A stretch of DNA of 6,871 nt from Gammaproteobacteria bacterium (lineage in GTDB: Bacteria; Pseudomonadota; Gammaproteobacteria; UBA6429; Thiohalophilaceae). The notes beneath the pieces were generated by a model. The model ran no database searches. It saw only the letters and a program-made list of their open reading frames with translations, and was not told where the DNA came from. Of this stretch, positions 1-6,009 are shown piece by piece. The stretch is from NCBI GenBank assembly GCA_011052165.1, contig DRJN01000432.1, forward strand, positions 1 through 6,871. The letters run 5' to 3'. Position numbers and translations under genes: made by a program. Position 1 is the first letter of the stretch; each line of letters opens with the position of its first letter.

Positions 1-645
1 GCCAGACACGCCGACTCTGTGCGACCTTGATCCAAACCCTGCAGGTCCAGTATCAGGCACACCCGGGCTGGAGTATCCAGTTACACTACGGAAATGGGGG
101 ATCTGTTTGGTGTAGCCCTTCGACCCCATAATCGATGGGGTGGCTGCAAAGTGCTGCGGGAACGCTGGCAGTCTCATCTGGAAGGGACATTACTGCGACC
201 GGTCTTGCTGATTGACGAAGCCCAGGAGATGCCACCCTCTGTACTCAATGAGCTGCGTCTACTCAGCAGTACCCGGTTCGATTCCCACACCCTCCTGTCC
301 GTGGTACTGGCAGGGGATCATCGTTTGACCAGCAAACTGCACCGCGATGAACTGTTGCCACTGGATAGCCGGATCCGGATTCGATTGCTCATGGAATATG
401 CCGATCGAGAGGTCCTAATGGCCTGTTTGAAACATCTGCTGCTCACTGCGGGCCATGCCTCCCTGATGACGGACGCACTGATGCAGACACTGTGCGATCA
501 TGCGGCGGGCAACTACCGGGCGTTAACCCGTATGGCGGCAGAGTTACTGGCCTCAGCAGCACAACAGGAACTCACCCAACTGGATGAAAAACTGTACCTG
601 GAAGTCTTTAGTACCCCAACGACCCACACCCGCAAACGAGCTTGA
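1..645 (+). pseudogene. ExeA/TniB-like AAA+ ATPase of a transposable element, 5'-truncated by the window and apparently frameshifted
   Basis: This is the C-terminal part of a transposition-associated AAA+ ATPase; in such elements the ATPase assists a DDE transposase in target selection. Counting from the ATG at 94, the Walker B segment VLLIDEAQ lies at residues 37-44, followed by the helix PSVLNELRLLSS, a sensor-1-like AGDHRL at 73-78 and an arginine-rich SRIRIRL at 92-98, then the helical lid. The Walker A loop would lie left of the window. The frame used downstream is closed by TGA at 28-30. The frame starting at position 3 is open to 128 and reads RRLCATLIQTLQ, then HPGWSIQLHYGN. From memory of the family, this fits the stretch just before GDLFGV. 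A 2-nt deletion or 1-nt insertion near 88-100 (a G run lies at 96-100) would join the two frames. The ATG at 94 has no Shine-Dalgarno sequence and sits inside the domain. The gene is probably decayed, although a sequencing error or programmed shift is possible. The family call is firm; the frameshift is likely. Confidence 0.7.
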
Positions 646-666
646 TCAAATCCTGGAGAAAACTCA

Positions 667-864
667 ATGAATCCACTACAACTAATGTTTATTGACCCAC
701 CACAGCTCAGCGATGAAACCGCCAGTGAAGTGTTGGACTTCTTGTATGAGCTGAGCAACGCATTCGAAGATCACTACGGCAACCAGTTACGGCAGTATTA
801 TGCTTCCAGAGCATCAACACCGTTTGATGTGATGGATGAGTTCAACGACGAATTACCTCTCTGA
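667..864 (+). CDS. Small acidic hypothetical protein accompanying the transposition ATPase
   Basis: This is a 65-residue protein of unknown function. GGAG at 655-658, 8 nt before the ATG, supports the start, and it begins 21 nt after the ATPase stop, so the two genes look co-transcribed. It is very acidic: 13 Asp/Glu against 2 Arg and no Lys. It starts MNPLQLMFIDPPQLS and continues with a predicted helix (about residues 16-46) rich in aromatic and acidic residues, including DFLYELSNAFEDHYGNQLRQYY. It has no signal peptide, membrane segment or cysteine. I have a recollection, not checked, of similar short proteins next to ExeA-like ATPases in proteobacterial elements. That would make it a third component of the module rather than a host gene. 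The charge could suit an interaction partner of DNA-binding proteins, but this is speculation. Confidence 0.65.
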   Translation: MNPLQLMFIDPPQLSDETASEVLDFLYELSNAFEDHYGNQLRQYYASRASTPFDVMDEFNDELPL

Positions 865-935
865 TCGGATCGGGGTCAATCTTGTTGGGGCGGGGTTAAC
901 CGGCAGGGAAACTGGTGATCACGCTGCAATCCTCA

Positions 936-1000
936 CAATTTATCGTATTGTTGCGTCCAGTTCCCTCATTTAGCTTGAAAAGGCCTTCATCAATTATCGT
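936..1000. repeat. Pair of near-identical direct repeats, CAATTTATCGT and CAATTATCGT
   Basis: CAATTTATCGT (936-946) and CAATTATCGT (991-1000) differ by one T and are about 55 bp apart in the same orientation. They lie downstream of the transposon ORFs, where ATPase-dependent DDE transposons carry repeated transposase-binding sites. The binding-site role is inference, and the repeats are short enough to be chance in AT-rich DNA. Confidence 0.3.
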
Positions 1001-1051
1001 GAATACGCTCACTTGTCGGACTTTCGAAACTCTCAAATAGTGACATTGTGC

Positions 1052-1074
1052 CGGCGTCCCCCATTACGGCGTCC
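1052..1074. repeat. Two direct copies of CGGCGTCC at 15-bp spacing, possible transposon end
   Basis: CGGCGTCC occurs at 1052-1059 and again at 1067-1074, separated by CCATTAG-like sequence (bases 1060-1066). Short direct repeats with regular spacing are typical of transposase-binding arrays at the ends of Tn7/Mu-like elements, and this block lies about 190 bp past the last element gene. No matching left end or target duplication can be seen because the other end is outside the window. Confidence 0.3.
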
Positions 1075-1113
1075 AAATCACCCGAATGGCGGTAGCGTGC
1101 CCGGGGTAGGCGG

Positions 1114-1150
1114 GCGCTGCGCGCTAAGCTCTCTGCGCCTCTGCGAGAGA
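1114..1150. repeat. GC-rich intergenic repeat with tandem CTCTGCG units
   Basis: CTCTGCG occurs at 1131-1137 and 1139-1145 with an 8-bp period. It is framed by TCTCT (1130-1134) and AGAGA (1146-1150), which could pair as a 5-bp stem. Just upstream, GCGC-TGC-GCGC (1114-1124) is a small inverted repeat. Short periodic CTCTGCG/CGCAGAG blocks occur as dispersed intergenic repeats in several bacteria, so this may be one copy of such a family. Confidence 0.35.
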
Positions 1151-1196
1151 CAAAAAGGTTTTCTCACTGAGCCCTCGTCTAATTGTGATAATGAAG

Positions 1197-1225
1197 TTGA
1201 ATTTCGTTGTATTTGTGTGTATTTT
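1197..1225 (+). promoter_or_regulatory. Candidate sigma-70-type promoter upstream of aapJ
   Basis: TTGAAT (1197-1202) and TATTTT (1220-1225) are separated by exactly 17 bp, each matching the consensus hexamer at 4 of 6 positions. Transcription would begin near 1232 and leave a leader of about 255 nt before aapJ. The surrounding DNA is AT-rich, so chance matches are likely. A weaker alternative lies closer to the gene: TTGTGG (1402-1407), 17 bp, TTTTAT (1425-1430). Confidence 0.25.
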
Positions 1226-1232
1226 TAGCGAC

Positions 1233-1248
1233 AACAATAGCTGCTGTT
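1233..1248. promoter_or_regulatory. Interrupted dyad, AACA-AT-AGCT-GC-TGTT, possible operator
   Basis: The 16-bp sequence is symmetric at 12 of 16 positions, failing only at the two AT/GC dinucleotides. It begins about where transcription from the 1197-1225 promoter would start, a position where a repressor could block initiation. I cannot assign it to a regulator family. Confidence 0.25.
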
Positions 1249-1428
1249 ACCCAAATGGTAGCGGCGGGGTATCTGCTGGCCTCAGGATAAGGATGAGTCG
1301 GAAATGGACCTAAAGCGGGGAAATATTCAAGCAACAGCGGCGCACAAGGCAAGATTTCGCAGCGTTCAGCGCGAAAAATAAACTAATCGACCGTTCAATA
1401 ATTGTGGACTTTAGGGAAAAGAGCTTTT

Positions 1429-1483
1429 ATCCTCCTTAACACTTACAACACTTACAACACTTACAACAACCAACGGGGGAATA
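1429..1483 (+). promoter_or_regulatory. aapJ leader in which CCTCC could pair with the Shine-Dalgarno sequence
   Basis: TCCTCC (1430-1435) is complementary to the aapJ ribosome-binding site GGGGGA (1475-1480), giving six consecutive pairs with one G-U. With one bulged A, two more A-U pairs can form (1428-1429 with 1482-1483). The loop between them is 39 nt (1436-1474) and holds three 9-nt tandem repeats. If the transcript includes 1430-1435, the site could be hidden from the ribosome. If transcription starts at the proximal alternative promoter, the pairing partner would be absent. Confidence 0.3.
1441..1467 (+). repeat. Three perfect tandem copies of ACTTACAAC in the aapJ leader
   Basis: The 9-nt unit repeats without mismatch at 1441-1449, 1450-1458 and 1459-1467, with an extra AAC on each side. 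The block contains no G and should be unstructured in RNA. Its copy number could change by replication slippage, altering the spacing between the CCTCC at 1431-1435 and the ribosome-binding site. CA-rich unstructured leaders can also aid ribosome loading. Confidence 0.85.
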
Positions 1484-1486
1484 CCA

Positions 1487-2527
1487 ATGAAATTGAAAAA
1501 ACATATTGCAGTGCTTGCCGCATTGTCAGCCGCAGTGACTCTGGGCGCAACGGCGGCGTCTGCTGAAAGCACACTGAATATCGTCAAGGCGCGCGGAAAC
1601 TTGCGATGCCAGGTCGGCCCGCCATCCCCCGGCTTTTACAATCTTGATGCCAATGGGAACTGGTATGGTCTGGACGTATCGGTTTGTCAGGGAGTTGCCG
1701 CCGCAATTTTTGGCGACAAATCCAAACTGGAAATCCAGTCTGTTAGTTCTCAGGCGCGTTTTACCGCCTTGGCGAATGGTGAGTCCGATCTGTTATCACG
1801 AACCGCCACCTGGACCTTGACCCGTGATACCCAGCTTGGGCTGGATTTTGTAACACCCAACTTTTACGACGGCCAAGGCTTTACCGTTCGCAAAGACAGC
1901 GGCATCACCAGTGCGTTGCAGCTGAAAGGCGCCCGTGTGTGCGTAACCACCGGGACGACGACCGAACTGAACCTGGCGGACTTCAGCCGGAAAAATCACT
2001 TGAATATCAAGGCTGTGACGTTTGGAGATTACAACGTGCGCGACGACACCTTTCTGAAAGGCGGGTGTGACGCGACAACAACCGACAAATCGTCATTGGC
2101 CGGCAACCTTCAAGCATTTCCGGTTCCGTCGAATTATATCATCCTGCCCGAGACGATTTCCAAAGAACCACTCGCTCCAGCGGTTCGTCAGGGTGACAAC
2201 CAATGGGAGGACATCGTGCGCTGGACCGTTTTCGCCATGATCAACGCTGAAGAACTTGGCATCACCCAAGCCAATGTTGACGACATGCGCGCCAATGCGA
2301 CAGACCCGAACGTGCGGCGGATGCTGGGGGTTGAAGGTAACCTGAACGAGGGTCTGGGGCTGGATAAGGACTGGGCTTACAATATCATCAAAGAGGTCGG
2401 CAACTACGGTGAGATCTATGAAAAATACATGGGGAACGGCCCGCAGGGGATCGGAATTCCGCGCAAAGGCAGCCTGAATGCGCTGTGGACGCATGGTGGG
2501 ATGATGTATTCGCCGCCTATGCGCTGA
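1487..2527 (+). CDS. aapJ: General L-amino acid ABC transporter, periplasmic substrate-binding protein AapJ
   Basis: This is the periplasmic receptor that binds polar amino acids and delivers them to the AapQ/AapM permease. The Aap system of Rhizobium takes up a broad range of L-amino acids; the related Bzt system takes up Glu, Gln, Asp and Asn. The 346-residue length matches the family (about 340). A Sec signal peptide is clear: MKLKKH, a hydrophobic core, and a likely cut after ASA-26. The mature protein has the SBP_bac_3 fold signature WYGLDVSVCQGVAAAIFG (59-76), then the AapJ-typical FTALANGESDLLSR (92-105), TPNFYDGQGF (123-132), VCVTTGTTTELN (151-162), GGCDATTTDKSSLA (192-205) and ILPETISKEPLAP (219-231). 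Cysteines at 41, 67, 152 and 194 could form disulfides. GGGGGA at 1475-1480, 6 nt before the ATG, supports the start. It is the first gene of the operon. The choice between Aap and Bzt substrates cannot be made from sequence alone. Confidence 0.92.
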   Translation: MKLKKHIAVLAALSAAVTLGATAASAESTLNIVKARGNLRCQVGPPSPGFYNLDANGNWYGLDVSVCQGVAAAIFGDKSKLEIQSVSSQARFTALANGESDLLSRTATWTLTRDTQLGLDFVTPNFYDGQGFTVRKDSGITSALQLKGARVCVTTGTTTELNLADFSRKNHLNIKAVTFGDYNVRDDTFLKGGCDATTTDKSSLAGNLQAFPVPSNYIILPETISKEPLAPAVRQGDNQWEDIVRWTVFAMINAEELGITQANVDDMRANATDPNVRRMLGVEGNLNEGLGLDKDWAYNIIKEVGNYGEIYEKYMGNGPQGIGIPRKGSLNALWTHGGMMYSPPMR

Positions 2528-2541
2528 ACATTGACGATCTG

Positions 2542-2568
2542 TGGCGCCGGACGATTTGTACGGCGCCA
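2542..2568 (+). promoter_or_regulatory. Perfect 8-bp stem-loop between aapJ and aapQ
   Basis: TGGCGCCG (2542-2549) pairs perfectly with CGGCGCCA (2561-2568) around an 11-nt loop, with a further G-U possible outside. It begins 15 nt after the aapJ stop. No T-run follows, so it is not a typical intrinsic terminator. In ABC operons such hairpins often protect the upstream binding-protein mRNA from 3' exonucleases or dampen read-through, so that receptor exceeds permease. That role here is inferred from position. Confidence 0.6.
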
Positions 2569-2622
2569 TCGTTTCCAGCCGGGGATCACATTCGGCGAAA
2601 ACACCGGCAGCGGGAAACCAAC

Positions 2623-3834
2623 GTGACGAATGAAGCCAAAGCCACGAAACGAGGGGCCCCAAAGGAGAAATTCAACTTTTTCCAGGACCAGCGGGTGCGC
2701 TCCGTTCTTTACCAGCTTCTTACTGCGGGCATTATAGGATGGATGGTCTGGTATCTGGCCAGCAACACCGCCCATAACCTTTCAGCCCGCGGCATGAATA
2801 CAGGCTTTGGATTCTGGAATGTTTCAGCCGGCTTTGATACTGATTTCAAACTGATTGACTATACGCCCGGCATTGGAACCTACGGGCGTATATTTGCCAT
2901 CGGCGTCCTCAACACGCTGCTGGTTTCATTTCTGGCGATAATCGTCAGCACGATACTTGGTTTTTTCATCGGCGTGATGCGGCTTTCCTCGAACTGGCTG
3001 GTGGCCAAGGTGGCGCTGGCCTATGTGGAAATTTTCCGCAATGTGCCACTGCTTATTCAGATTATATTCTGGTACATGGGCGTTTTCAGCGTTCTGCCTG
3101 TGGTCAGAAATTCCCTTGACCTGTCGTTTGGGTCTGGGTGGATGACGCTGAACAATCGCGGCCTATATATATCAACACCGCTTCCGGGTGACTTGTTTTG
3201 GTTGACCCCCGCTGCCCTGGTGCTGGCAATCATCGGCGCGGTCCTTTTTCGTCGTCATGCCCGCAAGGTCCAGAATGAAACCGGGAGGCAAATCAATACG
3301 CTGTTACCCTCATTGGCAGCCATTATTTTACTGCCCCTTGCCGTATTTCTTGCGACGGGTACGCCGCTGGCATGGGATATGCCCAAGCTTTCCGGGTTCA
3401 ATTTCGTTGGTGGCACGAGCTTGCCGCCGGCCTTTCTTGCGCTCCTCATATCCCTCAGTATTTATCACGCAGCCCATATTACCGAGGCCGTGCGGGCAGG
3501 CATTCTTTCGGTCAGCAAGGGGCAGAGCGAGGCCGCGCTTTCAATCGGCCTGAGCCCGGGGCGGGTGATGTCCATGGTGGTGATCCCGCAGGCCATGCCG
3601 GCCATCGTGCCGCCCCTGATCAGCAACTGGATGAATGTCGTCAAAAATTCGTCATTGGCGATTGCGATCGGCTATGCCGACATTGTGTCGCTATTCATGC
3701 AAACCGCGCTCAATCAGGCTGGATATGCGGTGGAGATGGTCGGAATGACCATGGGGTTTTATATGGTTGTCAGTCTGACGATTTCATTCTTTCTGAATAT
3801 TTACAACAAACGTGTCCAACTTGTGGAGCGCTAG
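2623..3834 (+). CDS. aapQ: General L-amino acid ABC transporter, permease AapQ
   Basis: This is an inner-membrane permease subunit that pairs with AapM to form the channel. I place the start at GTG 2623, giving 403 residues, close to the 400 of rhizobial AapQ. GGGA at 2612-2615 lies 7 nt upstream. The frame stays open back to an ATG at 2485, but that start would overlap the aapJ end by 43 bases and add 46 residues unlike the family. The hydrophilic N-terminus (1-28) precedes a membrane segment at about 31-46, then a large periplasmic loop and segments near 90-118, 130-160, 192-209, 226-244, 268-287, 318-334 and 373-392. The HisM/BPD_transp_1 features are VEIFRNVPLLIQIIFWYMGVF (135-155) and the EAA loop SEAALSIGLSPGRV...IPQA (302-324), which contacts the ATPase AapP. 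Only 3 nt separate its stop from aapM, indicating tight coupling. Confidence 0.9.
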   Translation: MTNEAKATKRGAPKEKFNFFQDQRVRSVLYQLLTAGIIGWMVWYLASNTAHNLSARGMNTGFGFWNVSAGFDTDFKLIDYTPGIGTYGRIFAIGVLNTLLVSFLAIIVSTILGFFIGVMRLSSNWLVAKVALAYVEIFRNVPLLIQIIFWYMGVFSVLPVVRNSLDLSFGSGWMTLNNRGLYISTPLPGDLFWLTPAALVLAIIGAVLFRRHARKVQNETGRQINTLLPSLAAIILLPLAVFLATGTPLAWDMPKLSGFNFVGGTSLPPAFLALLISLSIYHAAHITEAVRAGILSVSKGQSEAALSIGLSPGRVMSMVVIPQAMPAIVPPLISNWMNVVKNSSLAIAIGYADIVSLFMQTALNQAGYAVEMVGMTMGFYMVVSLTISFFLNIYNKRVQLVER

Positions 3835-3837
3835 GTC

Positions 3838-5166
3838 ATGGCAATGATCAAAGCGGAAAAAACACCCGAGCGCTCGGCCCCGATATCGGAAAGCTCGGTG
3901 ATTGGCTGGCTGCACAAACATCTGTTCAGCTCTGCCTTCAATACGCTGCTCACATTCGTGATGCTTTATATTATTTATCTGACGGTGAGTGGTGTTTTCT
4001 CCTGGGGCGTGCTGGATGCAACATTTGTCGCCGATAACCGGCGCGAATGTTATGACAACAGCCTGACCGGTGCGTGCTGGGCCGGGGTGATCCACTGGAC
4101 GAATAATATCTTTTACGGGCGCTATCCGCGTGAAGAAATCTGGCGGATAAATTTTGGCGGGCTGTTGCTTGTTCTGTGGATGGCACCGCTCTGGATGAGC
4201 CGTGTGAAAGGCAAAGTCCTTGTGGCCACGACTACGGTGGTTTTTTACCCTTTCCTTGCCAGCTACCTCTTCTCGGGCGGCGACAAGGGCTTTTTCATGC
4301 AGATCATGGTCGCGGGGGCGATGACCGCTTTTGCGCTTAATATGGCAAACCTGCTTGCCGGGCTGTTCAGGTCACAGGGCTTGAATTCATTCCTGATCAA
4401 GGCGCTCGGGCAGGAAAACGCATCGGATAAAACCCAACGTAATATTCTGTTGTTACTCGCGGGTATTGTTTTTGGTGTGGCATTTTTCTGGCAGATGGGC
4501 CAGACCCTTCAGCCGATCGTTTGGACCAAATGGGGCGGGTTATTTCTGACGCTGGTTATTTCGGGTGTTGGCATTGCCTCGGCACTGCCCGGTGGCATAA
4601 TTTTGGCACTGGGGCGGCGCAGTAAACTGGTAATCGTGCGCGTTCTCAGTATCGGGTTCATCGAGGTTTTCCGCTCGGTACCCCTTATCACCGTGCTGTT
4701 CATGGCCACCACCATGTTTCCGTTGTTCATGCCCGAAGGGTTTGTATTGAACAAACTGGTGCAGGTTATCATCGCCGTGGTTCTGTTTAACGCCTGCTAC
4801 ATGGCGGAAACGGTGCGTGCCGGGCTTCAGGCCATACCCAAAGGGCAGTATGAAGGAGCACACACGATCGGTCTTGGCTATTGGCGCACCATGAGGCTGG
4901 TCATCATGCCGCAGGCACTCAAATACATGATTCCGAATATCGTTGGCAGTTTTATCGGCCTGCTGAAGGATACCACACTGGTGTCGATCATCGGGCTGTT
5001 CGACATTCTCGGCATGTTGCGCTCGATCAGCAAGGATACGCCATGGCTGGGCTTGCACAAAGAGCCGCTGATCTTTGGCGCAATCCTGTTTTTCATCATG
5101 TGCGCCTCAATGTCCAAATACAGCCGGCATCTCGAAGTGAAACTATCGGCTGGCCGCACCCATTGA
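3838..5166 (+). CDS. aapM: General L-amino acid ABC transporter, permease AapM (BztC-like length)
   Basis: This is the second inner-membrane permease subunit, partner of AapQ. At 442 residues it is longer than rhizobial AapM (384) and close to Rhodobacter BztC (434); the extra length lies in the N-terminal half. Segments of high hydrophobicity lie near 35-54, 106-119, 127-145, 152-176, 202-220, 232-256, 282-296, 305-320 and 409-424. A hydrophilic loop at 60-104 carries C71 and C80. The permease core contains FIEVFRSVPLITVLFMATTMF (274-294) and the EAA loop YEGAHTIGLGYWRTM...IMPQAL (338-361), the docking site for AapP. GGAG at 3825-3828 lies inside the end of aapQ, 9 nt before the ATG at 3838. 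A second ATG at 3844 is too far from it. The gene starts 3 nt after aapQ and ends 22 nt before aapP. Confidence 0.9.
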   Translation: MAMIKAEKTPERSAPISESSVIGWLHKHLFSSAFNTLLTFVMLYIIYLTVSGVFSWGVLDATFVADNRRECYDNSLTGACWAGVIHWTNNIFYGRYPREEIWRINFGGLLLVLWMAPLWMSRVKGKVLVATTTVVFYPFLASYLFSGGDKGFFMQIMVAGAMTAFALNMANLLAGLFRSQGLNSFLIKALGQENASDKTQRNILLLLAGIVFGVAFFWQMGQTLQPIVWTKWGGLFLTLVISGVGIASALPGGIILALGRRSKLVIVRVLSIGFIEVFRSVPLITVLFMATTMFPLFMPEGFVLNKLVQVIIAVVLFNACYMAETVRAGLQAIPKGQYEGAHTIGLGYWRTMRLVIMPQALKYMIPNIVGSFIGLLKDTTLVSIIGLFDILGMLRSISKDTPWLGLHKEPLIFGAILFFIMCASMSKYSRHLEVKLSAGRTH

Positions 5167-5188
5167 CGTGCATTGAAGGGGAAATATC

Positions 5189-5965
5189 ATGAGTAACAAC
5201 CCCCCAAAGAGCCAGTTGGCCTCGGCCGCTTCCAGCGAAGTGATGATCGCAATCAAGCAGATGAACAAATGGTATGGGCAATTCCATGTTCTGAAGGACA
5301 TCAATTTGACGGTTCATAAAGGCGAAAGGATCGTGATTTGTGGCCCATCCGGGTCGGGCAAATCCACCATGATCCGTTGCATTAATGCACTTGAGGAACA
5401 TCAAGAGGGCGAAATCATCGTCGATGGCATTCTGCTGGGCAAAAACCTGAAAAACCTTGATCACATCCGCACTGAAGTCGGGATGGTGTTCCAGAATTTC
5501 AACCTGTTTCCACATATGACCATTCTAGAAAACCTGACCCTCGGCCCGATCTGGGTGCGCAAGATGAACAGGGTCGATGCCATTGACACCGCGATGACGT
5601 ATCTGGAGCGTGTCAAAATTCCCGAACAGGCCAAAAAATACCCCGGTCAACTGTCAGGCGGAGAGCAACAAAGGGTGGCGATTGCGCGTTCGCTTTGTAT
5701 GAATCCCAAGATTATGTTGTTTGATGAACCGACCTCAGCACTGGACCCCGAGATGATCAAGGAGGTGCTCGACGTGATGGTCGAGTTGGCGAACACGGGC
5801 ATGACGATGGTTGTCGTGACCCACGAGATGGGTTTTGCCAAAACTGTTGCCGATCAGGTGATTTTCATGGATGAAGGCGACATCGTTGAACAGAATGAGC
5901 CAACAGTGTTTTTTGACAATCCGCAGCACGAACGCACAAAACTGTTCCTGAGCCAGATACTCTAA
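5189..5965 (+). CDS. aapP: General L-amino acid ABC transporter, ATP-binding protein AapP
   Basis: This cytoplasmic ATPase powers the importer by docking on the EAA loops of AapQ and AapM. All catalytic motifs of the polar amino-acid (HisP/GlnQ) family are intact: A-loop tyrosine in NKWYGQF (about 29), Walker A GPSGSGKST (52-60), Q-loop VFQNFNLFPHMT (100-111), signature LSGGEQQRVAIARSL (155-169), Walker B IMLFDEPTSALDPEM (175-189) and switch histidine in VVTHEMGFA (212). The length, 258 residues, equals rhizobial AapP (257). AAGGGG at 5176-5181, 7 nt before the ATG, is a strong ribosome-binding site. No terminator follows; the next gene starts 41 nt downstream. Confidence 0.94.
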   Translation: MSNNPPKSQLASAASSEVMIAIKQMNKWYGQFHVLKDINLTVHKGERIVICGPSGSGKSTMIRCINALEEHQEGEIIVDGILLGKNLKNLDHIRTEVGMVFQNFNLFPHMTILENLTLGPIWVRKMNRVDAIDTAMTYLERVKIPEQAKKYPGQLSGGEQQRVAIARSLCMNPKIMLFDEPTSALDPEMIKEVLDVMVELANTGMTMVVVTHEMGFAKTVADQVIFMDEGDIVEQNEPTVFFDNPQHERTKLFLSQIL

Positions 5966-5967
5966 GC

Positions 5968-6009
5968 CATATTGTTTGTGACACGCAGACCGAAGGATCA
6001 TACAATATG
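5968..6009 (+). promoter_or_regulatory. Inverted repeat spanning the aapP-dipeptidase gap and covering the dipeptidase start codon
   Basis: CATATTGT (5968-5975) and ACAATATG (6002-6009) are perfect 8-bp complements around a 26-nt loop. The left arm begins 2 nt after the aapP stop. The last three bases of the right arm are the ATG of the dipeptidase gene, and its ribosome-binding site AAGGA (5993-5997) lies in the loop. In mRNA this would partly close the start site until ribosomes finishing aapP disturb the stem, linking the two genes. The stem is AT-rich and so only moderately stable; the regulatory role is inferred. Confidence 0.45.

Larger units (their letters stand above)
865..1486. other. 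Gene-free region between the transposon remnant and aapJ
   Basis: I see no credible gene in these 622 bases. A 71-codon frame at 1013-1228 has low-complexity composition, no ribosome-binding site and no recognisable domain. The left half (to about 1080) holds short direct repeats that may belong to the end of the transposable element. The middle (about 1110-1150) holds GC-rich CTCTGCG-type repeats. The right half is AT-rich and carries the candidate aapJ promoter, a dyad and the leader. GGTTAACC at 894-901 is an isolated 8-bp palindrome. TTTCGC at 1355-1360 and GCGAAA at 1371-1376 could form a 6-bp hairpin, with no T-run after it on the plus strand. Confidence 0.7.

Noticed and set aside
1013..1228. 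71-codon open frame in the gene-free region
   Set aside because: No ribosome-binding site, low-complexity Pro/Arg-rich product, and overlap with repeats.
1346..1362. Possible sigma-54 promoter (GGCAAGATTTCGCA)
   Set aside because: The GG and GC elements are 9 bases apart instead of the required 10, and the flanking bases do not fit.
1441..1467. CRISPR-like or iteron array
   Set aside because: Units are 9 nt with no spacers, only three copies, and lie directly before a ribosome-binding site.
2485..2622. Upstream start for aapQ giving a 449-residue protein
   Set aside because: It would overlap aapJ by 43 bases and add residues not seen in the family; GTG 2623 has a ribosome-binding site and gives the usual length.
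2093..2662. Long minus-strand open frame (189 codons) opposite aapJ
   Set aside because: It lies opposite a clearly identified gene, shows no domain, and its sequence is what antisense reading of aapJ codons gives.
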